Shown in pieces: positions 9,394 to 20,227 of a stretch of DNA of 64,000 bases (the stretch's first letter is position 1; every line of letters starts with the position of its first letter). The notes under the pieces are model-generated. The model ran no database searches. It was not told the origin of the DNA and saw only the letters and a program-made list of their open reading frames with translations. The position numbers and the translations under genes are program-made. Source of the DNA: Desulfuromonadales bacterium (lineage in GTDB: Bacteria; Desulfobacterota; Desulfuromonadia; Desulfuromonadales; BM103); contig JAQYVZ010000014.1 in NCBI GenBank assembly GCA_030145205.1, positions 1 through 64,000 of the forward strand, given 5' to 3'.

Positions 9394-10587
9394 ATGAACG
9401 ACGAACACAACAACATTGACGAAGAATTCGAGGACGAGGGCAGCTTTGCTGCGATGCTGGAAGAGAGCATGGCGACGACGGTCGAGCTTAAGCCGGGCCA
9501 GAAGGTCGAAGCGAAGGTGCTGCAGATTGGCGACGAGTGGACCTTCCTTGATGTCGGCCAGAAGGGTGAGGGTGTACTCGATACCAAGGAGCTGCTTGAT
9601 ACCGAAGGTGAACTGACTGTTGCCGTGGGCGACACTCTGGGTGCGTACTTCCTGTCGCGGGCCGGTGGTGAATTAAAATTTACCCTGCGCATCGGCGGCG
9701 GCGCCTCCGGCACGGCACAGCTCGAAGAAGCCTGGCGCAGTGGCATTCCGGTCGATGGCCGGGTCGAAAAGGAAATCAAGGGGGGCTACGAGATCAAGCT
9801 GCCCGGTGGCGTGCGTGCCTTCTGTCCCTACTCCCAGATGGGTTTGCGGCGCATCGATAACCCGGAAGAGTTGATTGAACAGTCTCTGTCGTTCCGGATC
9901 AGCCAGTTCAGTGAGCAGGGCCGCAACATCGTGGTCTCGCATCGCGACATTCTTGAAGAAGAACGTCAGCAGCAGCGCGAACAGCTCAAACAGACCCTGA
10001 AGCCGGGCATGGTGGTCAAGGGGACGGTGACCAATATCCGCGATTTCGGTGCCTTCGTCGATATCGGCGGCCTGGAAGGGCTGCTGCCGATCTCCGAAGT
10101 CAGTTACAGCCGGGTCGAAAATCTCAACGAGCTGCTGCAAGTCGGCCAGGAGCTGGAGGTGGCCGTCAAGAGTTGCGACTGGGAGAAAGATCGTTTCTCA
10201 TTCAGCCTGCGCGACACTCTGGCCGATCCCTGGGGCAAGGTTGGCAGCGTCTTTGCCGAGGGGACCACACACACCGGTACGGTGGCCCGTCTGGTACCGT
10301 TTGGCGCTTTCGTGACCTTGGACGAAGGGCTGGATGGCCTGATTCATATCTCGAAGCTGGGGGAAGGACGGCGCATCAAACACCCGAAAGAGGTCCTGAT
10401 GGTCGGTCAACAGCTGCAGGTGACGATCGAACGGATTGATCGCGACGAGCGCCGGATCGGTCTGGTCCCGGCGACCGAAGGGGAAGACGAGACGCAAAAC
10501 AGCTACTCGGAACAGCCCGCTGCCGCCTCGATGGGCACCCTCGGCGACCTGCTCAAGGCAAGCCTCAACAAGAAGCGGAATGGCTGA
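9394..10587 (+). CDS. S1-domain RNA-binding protein (ribosomal protein S1-like)
   Basis: The 397-residue product contains four S1-type OB folds, at roughly residues 30-100, 110-180, 195-265 and 280-350. The last two are the most canonical, for example VKGTVTNIRDFGAFVDIGGLEGLLP. It starts with an acidic segment and ends in a lysine-rich tail. It is shorter than the six-domain ribosomal S1, so it is better described as an S1-like translation or RNA-binding accessory protein. The start ATG has a GAGGAT site. Its last 8 bases overlap the start of queG, so the two are translated in a coupled way. Confidence 0.85.
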   Translation: MNDEHNNIDEEFEDEGSFAAMLEESMATTVELKPGQKVEAKVLQIGDEWTFLDVGQKGEGVLDTKELLDTEGELTVAVGDTLGAYFLSRAGGELKFTLRIGGGASGTAQLEEAWRSGIPVDGRVEKEIKGGYEIKLPGGVRAFCPYSQMGLRRIDNPEELIEQSLSFRISQFSEQGRNIVVSHRDILEEERQQQREQLKQTLKPGMVVKGTVTNIRDFGAFVDIGGLEGLLPISEVSYSRVENLNELLQVGQELEVAVKSCDWEKDRFSFSLRDTLADPWGKVGSVFAEGTTHTGTVARLVPFGAFVTLDEGLDGLIHISKLGEGRRIKHPKEVLMVGQQLQVTIERIDRDERRIGLVPATEGEDETQNSYSEQPAAASMGTLGDLLKASLNKKRNG

Positions 10588-11515
10588 CCTGTTCAGTTGC
10601 ATCTACAGCTTCTTCCGCCAGCAGGCCGACGTGCTGGAGTGGGGCGTCGCGCCGCCTGATCCCATCGAGCAGCCGGAACGCCTGACGCAATGGCTGGCGG
10701 CCGGCAAGCAGGGCGAAATGGCCTACATGCAGGAGCACGCTGCCCTGCGGCTCGACCCGCAGCAGTTCTTTCCGGAGGCAGTGTCGATTGTGCTGTTTCT
10801 GCACCGCACTCCGGCAAGGATCGTCAAGTCTCCCGATGCGGTCGAAGCGCAGGTCGCTGCCTACGGTCGAGGACCCGATTATCATTTCACCCTGAAAAGT
10901 TTGATGCGTGAGCTGGAGGCGCAGCTGATGGCCCTCGATCCGGAACTGCGACTCAAGATGTTCGTCGATTCCGCACCGGTGATGGAGCGCGACTTGGCGG
11001 TGCGGGCCGGTTTGGGTTGGATCGGCAAAAACGGTTTGCTGCTGCACCCCACACATGGCAGCCAGTTTTTTATTGGCGGCTTCTTCGTCAACCGCGGCAT
11101 CGAGAAACCGGCAGCGGTTCTCCCCGATCGCTGCGGAACCTGTCGACGCTGCATCGAAGCCTGCCCGACGGCCGCGATCGAGGAAGGGCGACAGGTGTAC
11201 GCTGCCCGCTGCATTTCTTATTTGACCATCGAGAAGAAGGGCGAGATTGCACCGGACCTGCGCGCCAAACTCGGCACGCGGATTTTCGGCTGTGATACCT
11301 GCCAGCAAGTCTGCCCCTGGAACGCGCAGCAGCTTGAGGAGGCCTTGCCGGAAGACTCAAAGTTCCATCTGACTCTGGCCGATTGGCAGAAGATCCTGCA
11401 GCCAGGTGGTGGCTTCAAGCGGCTCTTCAAGGAGACGCCCCTGTACCGCGCCGGGCGGCAGAAGATGTTGCGGAATGTTACTATCGCCCTTGAAAACAGT
11501 GCGCCTTCCGAGTGA
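10580..11515 (+). CDS. queG: epoxyqueuosine reductase QueG
   Basis: The 311-residue product is QueG, the cobalamin and 2x[4Fe-4S] enzyme that reduces epoxyqueuosine to queuosine in tRNA wobble positions. The catalytic aspartate is in FVDSAPVMERDLA (Asp130), followed by AGLGWIGKNG. Cluster ligands are Cys185, 188, 191 and 195 (CGTCRRCIEACP), Cys211, and Cys238, 241 and 245 (CDTCQQVCPWN). I place the start at ATG 10580 because that matches the family N-terminus; the open frame extends 48 codons further up inside the S1 gene in a low-complexity shadow frame. It overlaps the S1 gene by 8 bases. Confidence 0.93.
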   Translation: MADLFSCIYSFFRQQADVLEWGVAPPDPIEQPERLTQWLAAGKQGEMAYMQEHAALRLDPQQFFPEAVSIVLFLHRTPARIVKSPDAVEAQVAAYGRGPDYHFTLKSLMRELEAQLMALDPELRLKMFVDSAPVMERDLAVRAGLGWIGKNGLLLHPTHGSQFFIGGFFVNRGIEKPAAVLPDRCGTCRRCIEACPTAAIEEGRQVYAARCISYLTIEKKGEIAPDLRAKLGTRIFGCDTCQQVCPWNAQQLEEALPEDSKFHLTLADWQKILQPGGGFKRLFKETPLYRAGRQKMLRNVTIALENSAPSE

Positions 11516-11545
11516 TGTTCCCTCAACAGGAGATGTTCAGAAGCC

Positions 11546-11791
11546 ATGCCCCGTCCCGGAATGAACCGACGCTATTACCAGATGCCCAGGGCGGAGATCG
11601 CTTACCTGCGTTATACGCTGGAAAGCTACGATGGGCTGGCCTACCAGCGCACCCTTGACAGTGCCAATGGTCTGGTTGAAGTCCTTTGGCCGGTTGAACG
11701 GAGCCAGGATGTCGAGGCGCTGCTGGCGGCACTGACGGAAGAGCTTGGCTGGCAGGAGGTCGCTCCACCGGAGGTGGTGCCGCCGATCTGA
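11546..11791 (+). CDS. small DUF4911-like protein
   Basis: The 81-residue product reads as a small soluble alpha/beta protein with the core IAYLRYTLESYDGLAYQRTLD and a C-terminal helix DVEALLAALTEELGW. This resembles DUF4911, a short family found mostly in deltaproteobacteria, of unknown role; the assignment is from memory of the pattern. An AGGAG site lies 13 bases before the first ATG, rather far, so a start at Met6 (11561) cannot be excluded. It lies 30 bases after queG on the same strand and ends before a bidirectional terminator. Confidence 0.65.
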   Translation: MPRPGMNRRYYQMPRAEIAYLRYTLESYDGLAYQRTLDSANGLVEVLWPVERSQDVEALLAALTEELGWQEVAPPEVVPPI

Positions 11792-11965
11792 AGATGTGCC
11801 AAGGAAAAGTAGAGGTCGACGGGTTTTGGCCCACCTGCCATTTCAAATAGATATTCTCTTCCTTACAATCAAAACCGGCGGGTTTCGTCCCGCCAGCCGA
11901 CTTTCCGATTAACAAGAGAAATCCGAGCTTTTAATGGCTTGTTTCTTTAGCCGTAAATGATGTAA

Positions 11966-12013
11966 ATCCCAAAAAGGGCCGCCCGGCAAATGCCGGACGG
12001 CCCTTTTTGGGAT
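11966..12013. terminator. strong bidirectional terminator between convergent genes
   Basis: A 22-bp stem with one mismatch (outer ATCCCAAAAAGGGCCG) and an AAAT loop separates the plus-strand queG group from the minus-strand redox cluster. A and T runs are built into the stem on both sides, so it can act in both directions. Confidence 0.85.
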
Positions 12014-12026
12014 AAAGCTGATGCTG

Positions 12027-12169
12027 TTAGGAGCCGCTGGAGACCAGGTAGGCGCCGACGACGCGCCTGAGACCAGGGCCCGGGCCAGGCTGGCGAAGAC
12101 ACCCGGGCCGGGGGTGATCCCGAAGATAAAGATGGCGAGCAGGAAGCTGAAGGCGCTTTCAACGGCCAT
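12027..12169 (-). pseudogene. LysE/RhtB-type translocator remnant with large internal deletion
   Basis: From ATG 12169 the minus strand encodes MAVESAFSFLLAIFIFGI, then TPGPGVFASLARALVSG, a textbook N-terminus of a LysE-family amino-acid exporter. After about 36 codons the frame loses sense. In another frame the sequence continues GAYLVSSGS and stops at 12027, which could be the original C-terminus. Normal LysE proteins are about 200 residues, so some 150 codons are missing. It lies 22 bases after the flavodoxin/ferredoxin gene and directly before the terminator, so it was probably the last gene of that operon. The N-terminal part is clear; the C-terminal part is inference. Confidence 0.65.
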
Positions 12170-12191
12170 GGCCGAGGTCCGGTCGATGCGT

Positions 12192-12974
12192 TTAAAGAAA
12201 CAGTTTGGGAGCTTTCGGGGTTGAGCAGTTTTTGAAGAGCATGGCCCGCCGTTCCTCAATCAAGGGGTGATTGAAAACGCGCGCCCCGGTCGGACAGGCC
12301 CTGACACAAGCGGTGCACATGATGCAATTATCGGCCTGCGTGTCAACCTGATCGGCAAGTTTGATCACCCGCACCGGGCAGACCGCAGCGCATCGGCCAC
12401 AGAGGATGCAGGTGGCGGGGTTCGTCTCCGGGGCGACGCCGCCGAACTGCACCCGCTCCTTGTAGGGGACATTGCCATCCATTGCGGGTGTGTCGTGGTT
12501 GCCTCCTGCAAGCTTTGCCGCGACCTGCCGACCGAACTCGATCGCCGCCTGCACATCTTCGGCATCGGGTCTGTCGGCGGCAATGGGACGCTCCGGGGTC
12601 GAGTAGGAATGCTCGCCGATAAAGGCGCCGGCGGCGACCACCTTGAAGCCTTGGGTGGTCACGACATCCCGCAGTTCCACCAGGGCGTCTTCGAACTCGC
12701 GGTTGCCGTAGAGGGCGACCAGGATGGTCGGCATGTCTGTTGCCGTATAGGCGGACAGCCGCTCCAGACAGTCGACCGGCACACGCCCGGCGTAGACCGG
12801 AATACCGATCACCGCGATGCCGTCGGCCAGGTGCTGTTTTTGTGCATCGAAGGCAAAGGTCAGGTTGTGGTCACACGTTTGCTCCGGGGCCAACCCCTTG
12901 GCGATGGCATTGACCGTTGTGCGGGTCGTACCGGTCGGCGAGAAATAGATCAGGTGCACTCTGTTGTCTGACAT
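12192..12974 (-). CDS. EFR1-type flavodoxin/4Fe-4S ferredoxin fusion
   Basis: The 260-residue product has an N-terminal flavodoxin-like domain with the FMN phosphate loop SPTGTTRTT (residues 12-20). A C-terminal pair of 4Fe-4S motifs follows, CILCGRCAAVCP and CIMCTACVRACP. This order is that of EFR1-family ferrodoxins, cytoplasmic electron carriers of poorly known partners. The start has a GGAG site 9 bases upstream. It follows the OsmC-like gene after 10 bases and precedes the LysE remnant, so it is the last intact gene of the cluster with DUF362 and OsmC. Confidence 0.88.
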   Translation of the reverse strand: MSDNRVHLIYFSPTGTTRTTVNAIAKGLAPEQTCDHNLTFAFDAQKQHLADGIAVIGIPVYAGRVPVDCLERLSAYTATDMPTILVALYGNREFEDALVELRDVVTTQGFKVVAAGAFIGEHSYSTPERPIAADRPDAEDVQAAIEFGRQVAAKLAGGNHDTPAMDGNVPYKERVQFGGVAPETNPATCILCGRCAAVCPVRVIKLADQVDTQADNCIMCTACVRACPTGARVFNHPLIEERRAMLFKNCSTPKAPKLFL

Positions 12975-12989
12975 ATCAATCTGCTCCAG

Positions 12990-13379
12990 TTAAACCGTTT
13001 CGACGACAATCTCCGGCGGGTCGAGAATGGCTCGCTTAACCGAACACTGGTTGGTGGCCCGGACGATGGCGCGGCGATACTTCTCCGGGAACCCCTCCGG
13101 TACCTTGATCGTCATGGTGATCTTTTCAGTGCGGTGGGTCTCCGGATGGTCGACCGTGTCGAGGGAAAACTCCAGGCCGTCAGTCGGTAGATCGCGTTGT
13201 TGGCAAAAGCGCAGGGCATAAAAGGCCGCACATGTGCCGAGCGAAGTCAGAAAATAATCGAAGGGCGTTGGCGCGCTGTTCTGCCCGCCGTCGTCAACCG
13301 GTTGGTCGGTGGGGATATCAAAGCCCTTGTAGTTGGCGTTTACGACGTAGCCACCGGGGAAGGTGATCTTCATGCTCAT
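12990..13379 (-). CDS. OsmC family protein
   Basis: The 129-residue product matches the OsmC/YhfA type. It has a substrate-site glutamine or asparagine loop (DDGGQNSAPTPFDYFLTSLGTCAA) with the first redox cysteine, and the second conserved cysteine late in the chain in RATNQCSVKRAI. OsmC proteins reduce organic hydroperoxides or act on acylated thiols in the cytoplasm. I start it at ATG 13379 because AGGAG lies 6 bases upstream; the frame is open 9 codons further. It sits between the DUF362 Fe-S protein and the EFR1 ferrodoxin, and these could supply its electrons. Confidence 0.88.
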   Translation of the reverse strand: MSMKITFPGGYVVNANYKGFDIPTDQPVDDGGQNSAPTPFDYFLTSLGTCAAFYALRFCQQRDLPTDGLEFSLDTVDHPETHRTEKITMTIKVPEGFPEKYRRAIVRATNQCSVKRAILDPPEIVVETV

Positions 13380-13433
13380 GTAATACTCCTGCTGTAACGG
13401 CAGCACTTTGCCGTGGATGGTCGGTTGCGGTGA

Positions 13434-14564
13434 TTACCAGCGTTCTTTTTTTGGGGTCAGTTGGTGTAGCTCGTAGCTGCGGCTGCCCAGGCCGACTTTT
13501 TCGGCATGGTGCAGGGTAATTGCCCAGTCGATGTTGGGGTGAACGCCTCGGAACTTATCGCCACCCGGTTCGTGACCGGCAGACATGGCGGTGTCGGGCA
13601 GACCCTGTGCCTGGTTGACCAGGTCAGCACAGGCCTGATCGAGTGCGACTGGGTCGGTTGAGGCGAGAATGCCGATGTCCGGCACGATCGGCGCATCGGA
13701 GTGACCGTAGCAGTCGCAGGCAGGTGACACCTGGGTGATGAAGTTGATGTACAGCTGTTTGCCCTCTTTGCCGCTGACCGCACCGAGAGCATATTCGGCC
13801 ATTTTTTTCATGACCAGCGGGGCCTCTTCGTTCCACTGGATGCGGATCGCTTGAAGCTCGCAGACGCTGATGCAGCGGCCGCAGCCGGTGCAGGCTGTCT
13901 GGTCGATTTGGGCAAGGCCTTCGATGAGCTGAATGGCCTCGTGAGCGCAGGCGTCGAGGCAAACGCCGCAGCCTGTGCAGTCTGCTGTCGAGACCTCCGG
14001 GGCAACGGTCGAATGCTGCTCCATCTTGCCTTCGCGGCTGGAGCAGCCCATCGCCAGGTTCTTGATGGCGCCGCCGAAGCCGGTCAATTCGTGGCACTTG
14101 AAGTGGCTGAGAGTGATTAAACCGTCCGCTTCGAGAATCTCGAGACCGATATCAACCGTGTTCAGCAACTCCCCGTCGACTGAAACGCGTCGTGAGGAGT
14201 GGCCGCGCAGGCCGTCGGACATCACCAACGGGGCGTTGACCACGGCGTAGGCAAAACCGTTTTCAATAGCGCAGCTCAAGGCGGAGACCGCCTCCTTGCG
14301 CTGCCCCGGGTAGAGAGTGCTGGAATCGGTGAGGAACGGTTTGCCGCCGCACGCCTTGATCTGATCGACGATGCGCCGGACAAAGGTCGGCCGGATGTAG
14401 GCGTGACCACCCTTCTCACCGAAGTGCAGCTTAATGGCGGTCAGGTCACCCTGGGCAATGATCGATTCCAGGCCGGCCAGTTCGACCAGCCGCTCCAGTT
14501 TGACGAACAGGTTCTCCCGCATGCCGGCACGCATGTCGGCGAAATATACGGAACTTGGCATCAT
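13434..14564 (-). CDS. DUF362 protein with two 4Fe-4S motifs
   Basis: The 376-residue product has the DUF362 fold signature through the N-terminal part (KLHFGEKGGHAYIRP, then LSHFKCHELTGFGGAIKNLAMG). A ferredoxin insert with CTGCGVCLDAC and CTGCGRCISVC lies at about residues 193-240. The second cluster is followed by E, not P, after the fourth cysteine. DUF362 proteins have no firmly assigned reaction; links to redox and cofactor chemistry are proposed. Two tandem ATG codons start the frame (14564, 14561), with an AAAGAG site upstream. It opens the cluster DUF362-OsmC-EFR1. Confidence 0.85.
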   Translation of the reverse strand: MMPSSVYFADMRAGMRENLFVKLERLVELAGLESIIAQGDLTAIKLHFGEKGGHAYIRPTFVRRIVDQIKACGGKPFLTDSSTLYPGQRKEAVSALSCAIENGFAYAVVNAPLVMSDGLRGHSSRRVSVDGELLNTVDIGLEILEADGLITLSHFKCHELTGFGGAIKNLAMGCSSREGKMEQHSTVAPEVSTADCTGCGVCLDACAHEAIQLIEGLAQIDQTACTGCGRCISVCELQAIRIQWNEEAPLVMKKMAEYALGAVSGKEGKQLYINFITQVSPACDCYGHSDAPIVPDIGILASTDPVALDQACADLVNQAQGLPDTAMSAGHEPGGDKFRGVHPNIDWAITLHHAEKVGLGSRSYELHQLTPKKERW

Positions 14565-14588
14565 TGACTCTTTCTGAATAGGTGGCGC

Positions 14589-14855
14589 TTACTTGGCGCC
14601 CTGGTCCGACCCGAGCGGGCCGTAGGATTCAACCCGGCCTTCGACCAGGTGGATGTAGTAGCGTTCCCAGGGTCGGTTGACCGGGGTAAACCAGAGGTAT
14701 TCCTGGTTGCCGCTGCCGGACGCGCTCTGCGGTTTGCCCATGTGCTGGAACACCTCAGCCTTGGTCATCCCCGGAGAGATTTTCTCGATGCTGATCCAGG
14801 GAGCACAGCCGGACAACAAGATAACCGCCAGGCTCATGATAATGAAACGACGCAT
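14589..14855 (-). CDS. BamE/SmpA-like small lipoprotein
   Basis: The 88-residue product begins with a lipoprotein signal with lipobox LSGC (Cys17). The mature part reads ISPGMTKAEVFQHMGKPQ, then EYLWFTP, the usual alpha-alpha-beta pattern of SmpA/OmlA (BamE-like) domains. Such proteins sit at the outer membrane; this one is too short to call BamE itself. The start has AAGGAG 7 bases upstream. It lies 30 bases after the mscS gene and ends 24 bases before the DUF362 start, so the genes may form one transcript. Confidence 0.8.
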   Translation of the reverse strand: MRRFIIMSLAVILLSGCAPWISIEKISPGMTKAEVFQHMGKPQSASGSGNQEYLWFTPVNRPWERYYIHLVEGRVESYGPLGSDQGAK

Positions 14856-14885
14856 TCTGTTTCTCCTTGAAACGCGCTCTGCGAA

Positions 14886-15995
14886 TTATGCTGCGGGTTG
14901 CGATGTCGATTCGGCCTCGTCCTGATGCAGATAGACCGTCTGGCTCGGGAAGGCAATCTCCAGACCCAGCTCTTCGACAATATCCATGATTTTCAGACTG
15001 ACATCCTCGCGGGCATCGAGGTAGTCACCCCAGACAGTGGTCGTCGTGAAGCAATAGACCATGATGTCGAGGGACGACGCACCGAAATCGGTGAAGTTGA
15101 CCAGGAAGAAATCCTGATCAATCGCCGGATGCTGCTTCAGCATTGCGCGGATGCGGCGTACGACCTCGCGCATCTGGGCCGGGGTGGCGTCGTAGGAGAT
15201 GCCGATGTTCAGCTTGATCCGACGCTTCGGCATGCGGCTGAAGTTATCGATTGCCATGTTGGCAATCACATTGTTTGGTACCATGATCAGGGTCTTGGCG
15301 AAGGTGCGGATCTTGGTGGAACGGAAACCGATCTCCTCCACAGTGCCTTCCATGTCTCCCGCCTTGATCCAGTCACCGATCCGGAAAGGACGGTCGAAGA
15401 TGATCATCAGCGAACCGAAGATGTTCGCAATAGTGTCCTTGGCAGCCAGGGCGAAGGCGAGGCCGCCGATGCCGAGGGACGCGAGTAGCCCGGTGATCGG
15501 GTAGCCAAAGCTCTGGATCGCCATCAGCAACGCCATCACCACGATGAAGATGCGCAAGCTTTTGCGAACCATCGGCGCCAGATGATCATCGAGTGTCGAT
15601 TCCGTGCGCTCAGCCCAGCGAATGAGATAATGATCGATAATACTGACCAGGTTGAACAGGAACCAGGCAATCACGAAGATAACGAATGCCTTGAGTATGG
15701 AGATGACGATAGCGTTAATGTTGTAGGGCTCGGTCGGTAGCTTCAGAATCCCTACAGCGATAAACAGGCCGATGACCAGCACCATCGCTTCGGCCGGTTT
15801 GCGCACTGACCCCAGGAAACGGTCATCCAGTTCCCCCTTGGTTTTGCCGGCGATCGGCACCACGACCCGGGTAAATATCAGGCCGAAAATCTTTTTGCAG
15901 ATCAGGGCAACGATGATGACGGCCAGAGCGATGGCATAACGCCCTGTGCTGATGCCGAGAAACTGCTGGTTAATCAGGTCGGTGAACGCCTGCAT
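14886..15995 (-). CDS. MscS family mechanosensitive channel
   Basis: The 369-residue product has about four transmembrane segments in its first 190 residues. The pore helix and beta domain of MscS follow: LGIGGLAFALAAKDTIANIFGSLMIIFDRPFRIGDWI. It is longer than E. coli MscS (286) because of the extra N-terminal helices, as in YnaI/YbdG types. The channel opens under membrane tension and releases solutes during osmotic downshock. A GGAG site precedes the ATG. It is the first gene of the leftward group and is divergent from acnA. Confidence 0.9.
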   Translation of the reverse strand: MQAFTDLINQQFLGISTGRYAIALAVIIVALICKKIFGLIFTRVVVPIAGKTKGELDDRFLGSVRKPAEAMVLVIGLFIAVGILKLPTEPYNINAIVISILKAFVIFVIAWFLFNLVSIIDHYLIRWAERTESTLDDHLAPMVRKSLRIFIVVMALLMAIQSFGYPITGLLASLGIGGLAFALAAKDTIANIFGSLMIIFDRPFRIGDWIKAGDMEGTVEEIGFRSTKIRTFAKTLIMVPNNVIANMAIDNFSRMPKRRIKLNIGISYDATPAQMREVVRRIRAMLKQHPAIDQDFFLVNFTDFGASSLDIMVYCFTTTTVWGDYLDAREDVSLKIMDIVEELGLEIAFPSQTVYLHQDEAESTSQPAA

Positions 15996-16129
15996 GGTAC
16001 TCTCCAGGTCAGAAGGTCAATAACAACTCAAGCTATCAAAATCATACCGGAAATGCAAGCAGCCCCCAGTGGCGGTTGCCTGCGGAGAAAGTTGCTCTCA
16101 GGCGCAAAACTTTGGAACGGGTATGTTAG

Positions 16130-16135
16130 TATAAT
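16130..16135 (+). promoter_or_regulatory. -10 box for acnA
   Basis: A perfect TATAAT lies 44 bases before the acnA start. No good -35 is present at the right distance. Instead, AAAGTT (16088-16093) and AACTTT (16108-16113) form an inverted pair over that region, which suggests activator dependence. Confidence 0.45.
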
Positions 16136-16178
16136 AGGCATTGAGGGCTGACCTTTATCCTTTTGAGGGAGATCTGTG

Positions 16179-18845
<2,667 letters not shown>

Positions 18846-18908
18846 GCCGGCAAGGAGTTGGGGGAGTTGTTGACCTGTAACAGGTAGCTTATGTGGAACA
18901 TTTCTCTG

Positions 18909-18948
18909 GAGCGGGCACCCCTTTGAGGTTCGCCCGCTCTTTTGTTTG
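18909..18948 (+). terminator. intrinsic terminator after acnA
   Basis: Stem GAGCGGGC with GCCCGCTC (8 bp) is followed by TTTTGTTTG. It lies about 65 bases past the acnA stop. Confidence 0.85.
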
Positions 18949-19016
18949 TATCTCGTTAGCTGAAAAAGAGCTTTTGCCCCTCCGGAAGTGAATTATAGGA
19001 CCCTGAGTTTAGCGCA

Positions 19017-20225
19017 CTATCCACATCGTGGATTTTCAATCGAACATGAACAACCGATAATCGCATCCATGGCCTCGATATCTTCAGCATTATCAACAAA
19101 ACTCTCTATATCTTCACCCATTTGTGCAAGCACTTTTAGGAAGTTTAACGTTAAATCCGGATTTAACTGTGTTCCGGAGTTATTTAACAACAAACCACTG
19201 GTTTTTGAAAAATCCCAGGAATTTTTGTAGGTCCGTCGCGTTCTCAAAGCGTCAAAAACATCAGAAATCATTGTCATCTGACTACAGATATTGAGTTGCC
19301 AGCCGGCTGGTACTTTCGGGTACCCGCCCATGTCATACCGGATATGATGCTCAAAGGCGCTAAAAACGGCCAATTTCGGGACCCCTTCCTGGTTCATCAG
19401 GTATTGGGCTCCTCGATGAGGGTGCTGTTGAATCATTTCGAACTCATCTTGATCTAATTTCCCGGCTTTGTTCAGGACCTCCCGATCAACAAATATCTTG
19501 CCGACATCGTGCAGCATGCCGGCAAGACCGAGATCGTGCAGCATCTGACCCTCGATTCCCAGAGACACCCCCTGCGCGATATTCAAAATTCCCACATTCA
19601 CAGAATGGGTAAAGGTATACTCATCCATCTCTCGGAGAGGTACCAGCGCCAGGAACGGGTTGATGTTTTGCCTGAAGGCTTTAATAAAACCTGCAACCAG
19701 TGAGGACATCTGAGTGATATCCAATACGCCCTGTTCAGCGACATGATCGAATTGCTCATGGAGCCCTTTTTTCTCCTCGTCCGACAAGTCTTCAAAGGAC
19801 GAAATGGCGCGGACATTCTCATCTGAGGGGGCCTCGACCCCGCCCACTTGGATATAACTGGTCATCAGTCGCAAAGACTCAATCGAATCCTTGCCAAGTA
19901 GAACCTTGACCAACTGCTGAAGTTCATTAACGGTGAACCCTTCGGAAAATCTGATAAAGCCGACATTCTGGTCTGCGCAGTATCTCAACAGTTTCTCTAG
20001 GTTCGGGGTTTTGGCCAGAGGTTTGCCCTGGAAAAGAAGTTCATCCTCGACCCTGGCCAGGAGAAGTTCAGTCTCTTTGCTTTGGTAAACCCGGAACGTA
20101 TCGGTCAGTCTGGCAAAATGCTCGATGACACGTTGATGGCCCGGCGAATAGAGAGACGCCGCCGATAATGCGCTGGTCAGGTTTCGGATGATTTCCTGGA
20201 TCATTCCAAGCTTAGTAATTTGCAC
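19017..20225 (-). CDS. HD-GYP domain protein, putative c-di-GMP phosphodiesterase
   Basis: The 402-residue product has an HD-GYP domain at about residues 195-340. Metal ligands and motifs are all visible: His207, HD at 239-240, His268/270, HH at 293-294, GYP at 301-303 and Asp322. It should therefore be able to hydrolyse c-di-GMP. Residues 8-112 form a separate helical/beta domain that resembles the N-terminus of the HEAT protein encoded just upstream. The start is a GTG two bases after the stop of that gene, with GGAG 8 bases before it, so translation is coupled. The C-terminus is Cys-containing (GCSCSIENPRCG). The gene is AT-rich relative to acnA. Confidence 0.88.
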   Translation of the reverse strand: MQITKLGMIQEIIRNLTSALSAASLYSPGHQRVIEHFARLTDTFRVYQSKETELLLARVEDELLFQGKPLAKTPNLEKLLRYCADQNVGFIRFSEGFTVNELQQLVKVLLGKDSIESLRLMTSYIQVGGVEAPSDENVRAISSFEDLSDEEKKGLHEQFDHVAEQGVLDITQMSSLVAGFIKAFRQNINPFLALVPLREMDEYTFTHSVNVGILNIAQGVSLGIEGQMLHDLGLAGMLHDVGKIFVDREVLNKAGKLDQDEFEMIQQHPHRGAQYLMNQEGVPKLAVFSAFEHHIRYDMGGYPKVPAGWQLNICSQMTMISDVFDALRTRRTYKNSWDFSKTSGLLLNNSGTQLNPDLTLNFLKVLAQMGEDIESFVDNAEDIEAMDAIIGCSCSIENPRCG

Positions 20226-20227
20226 GG

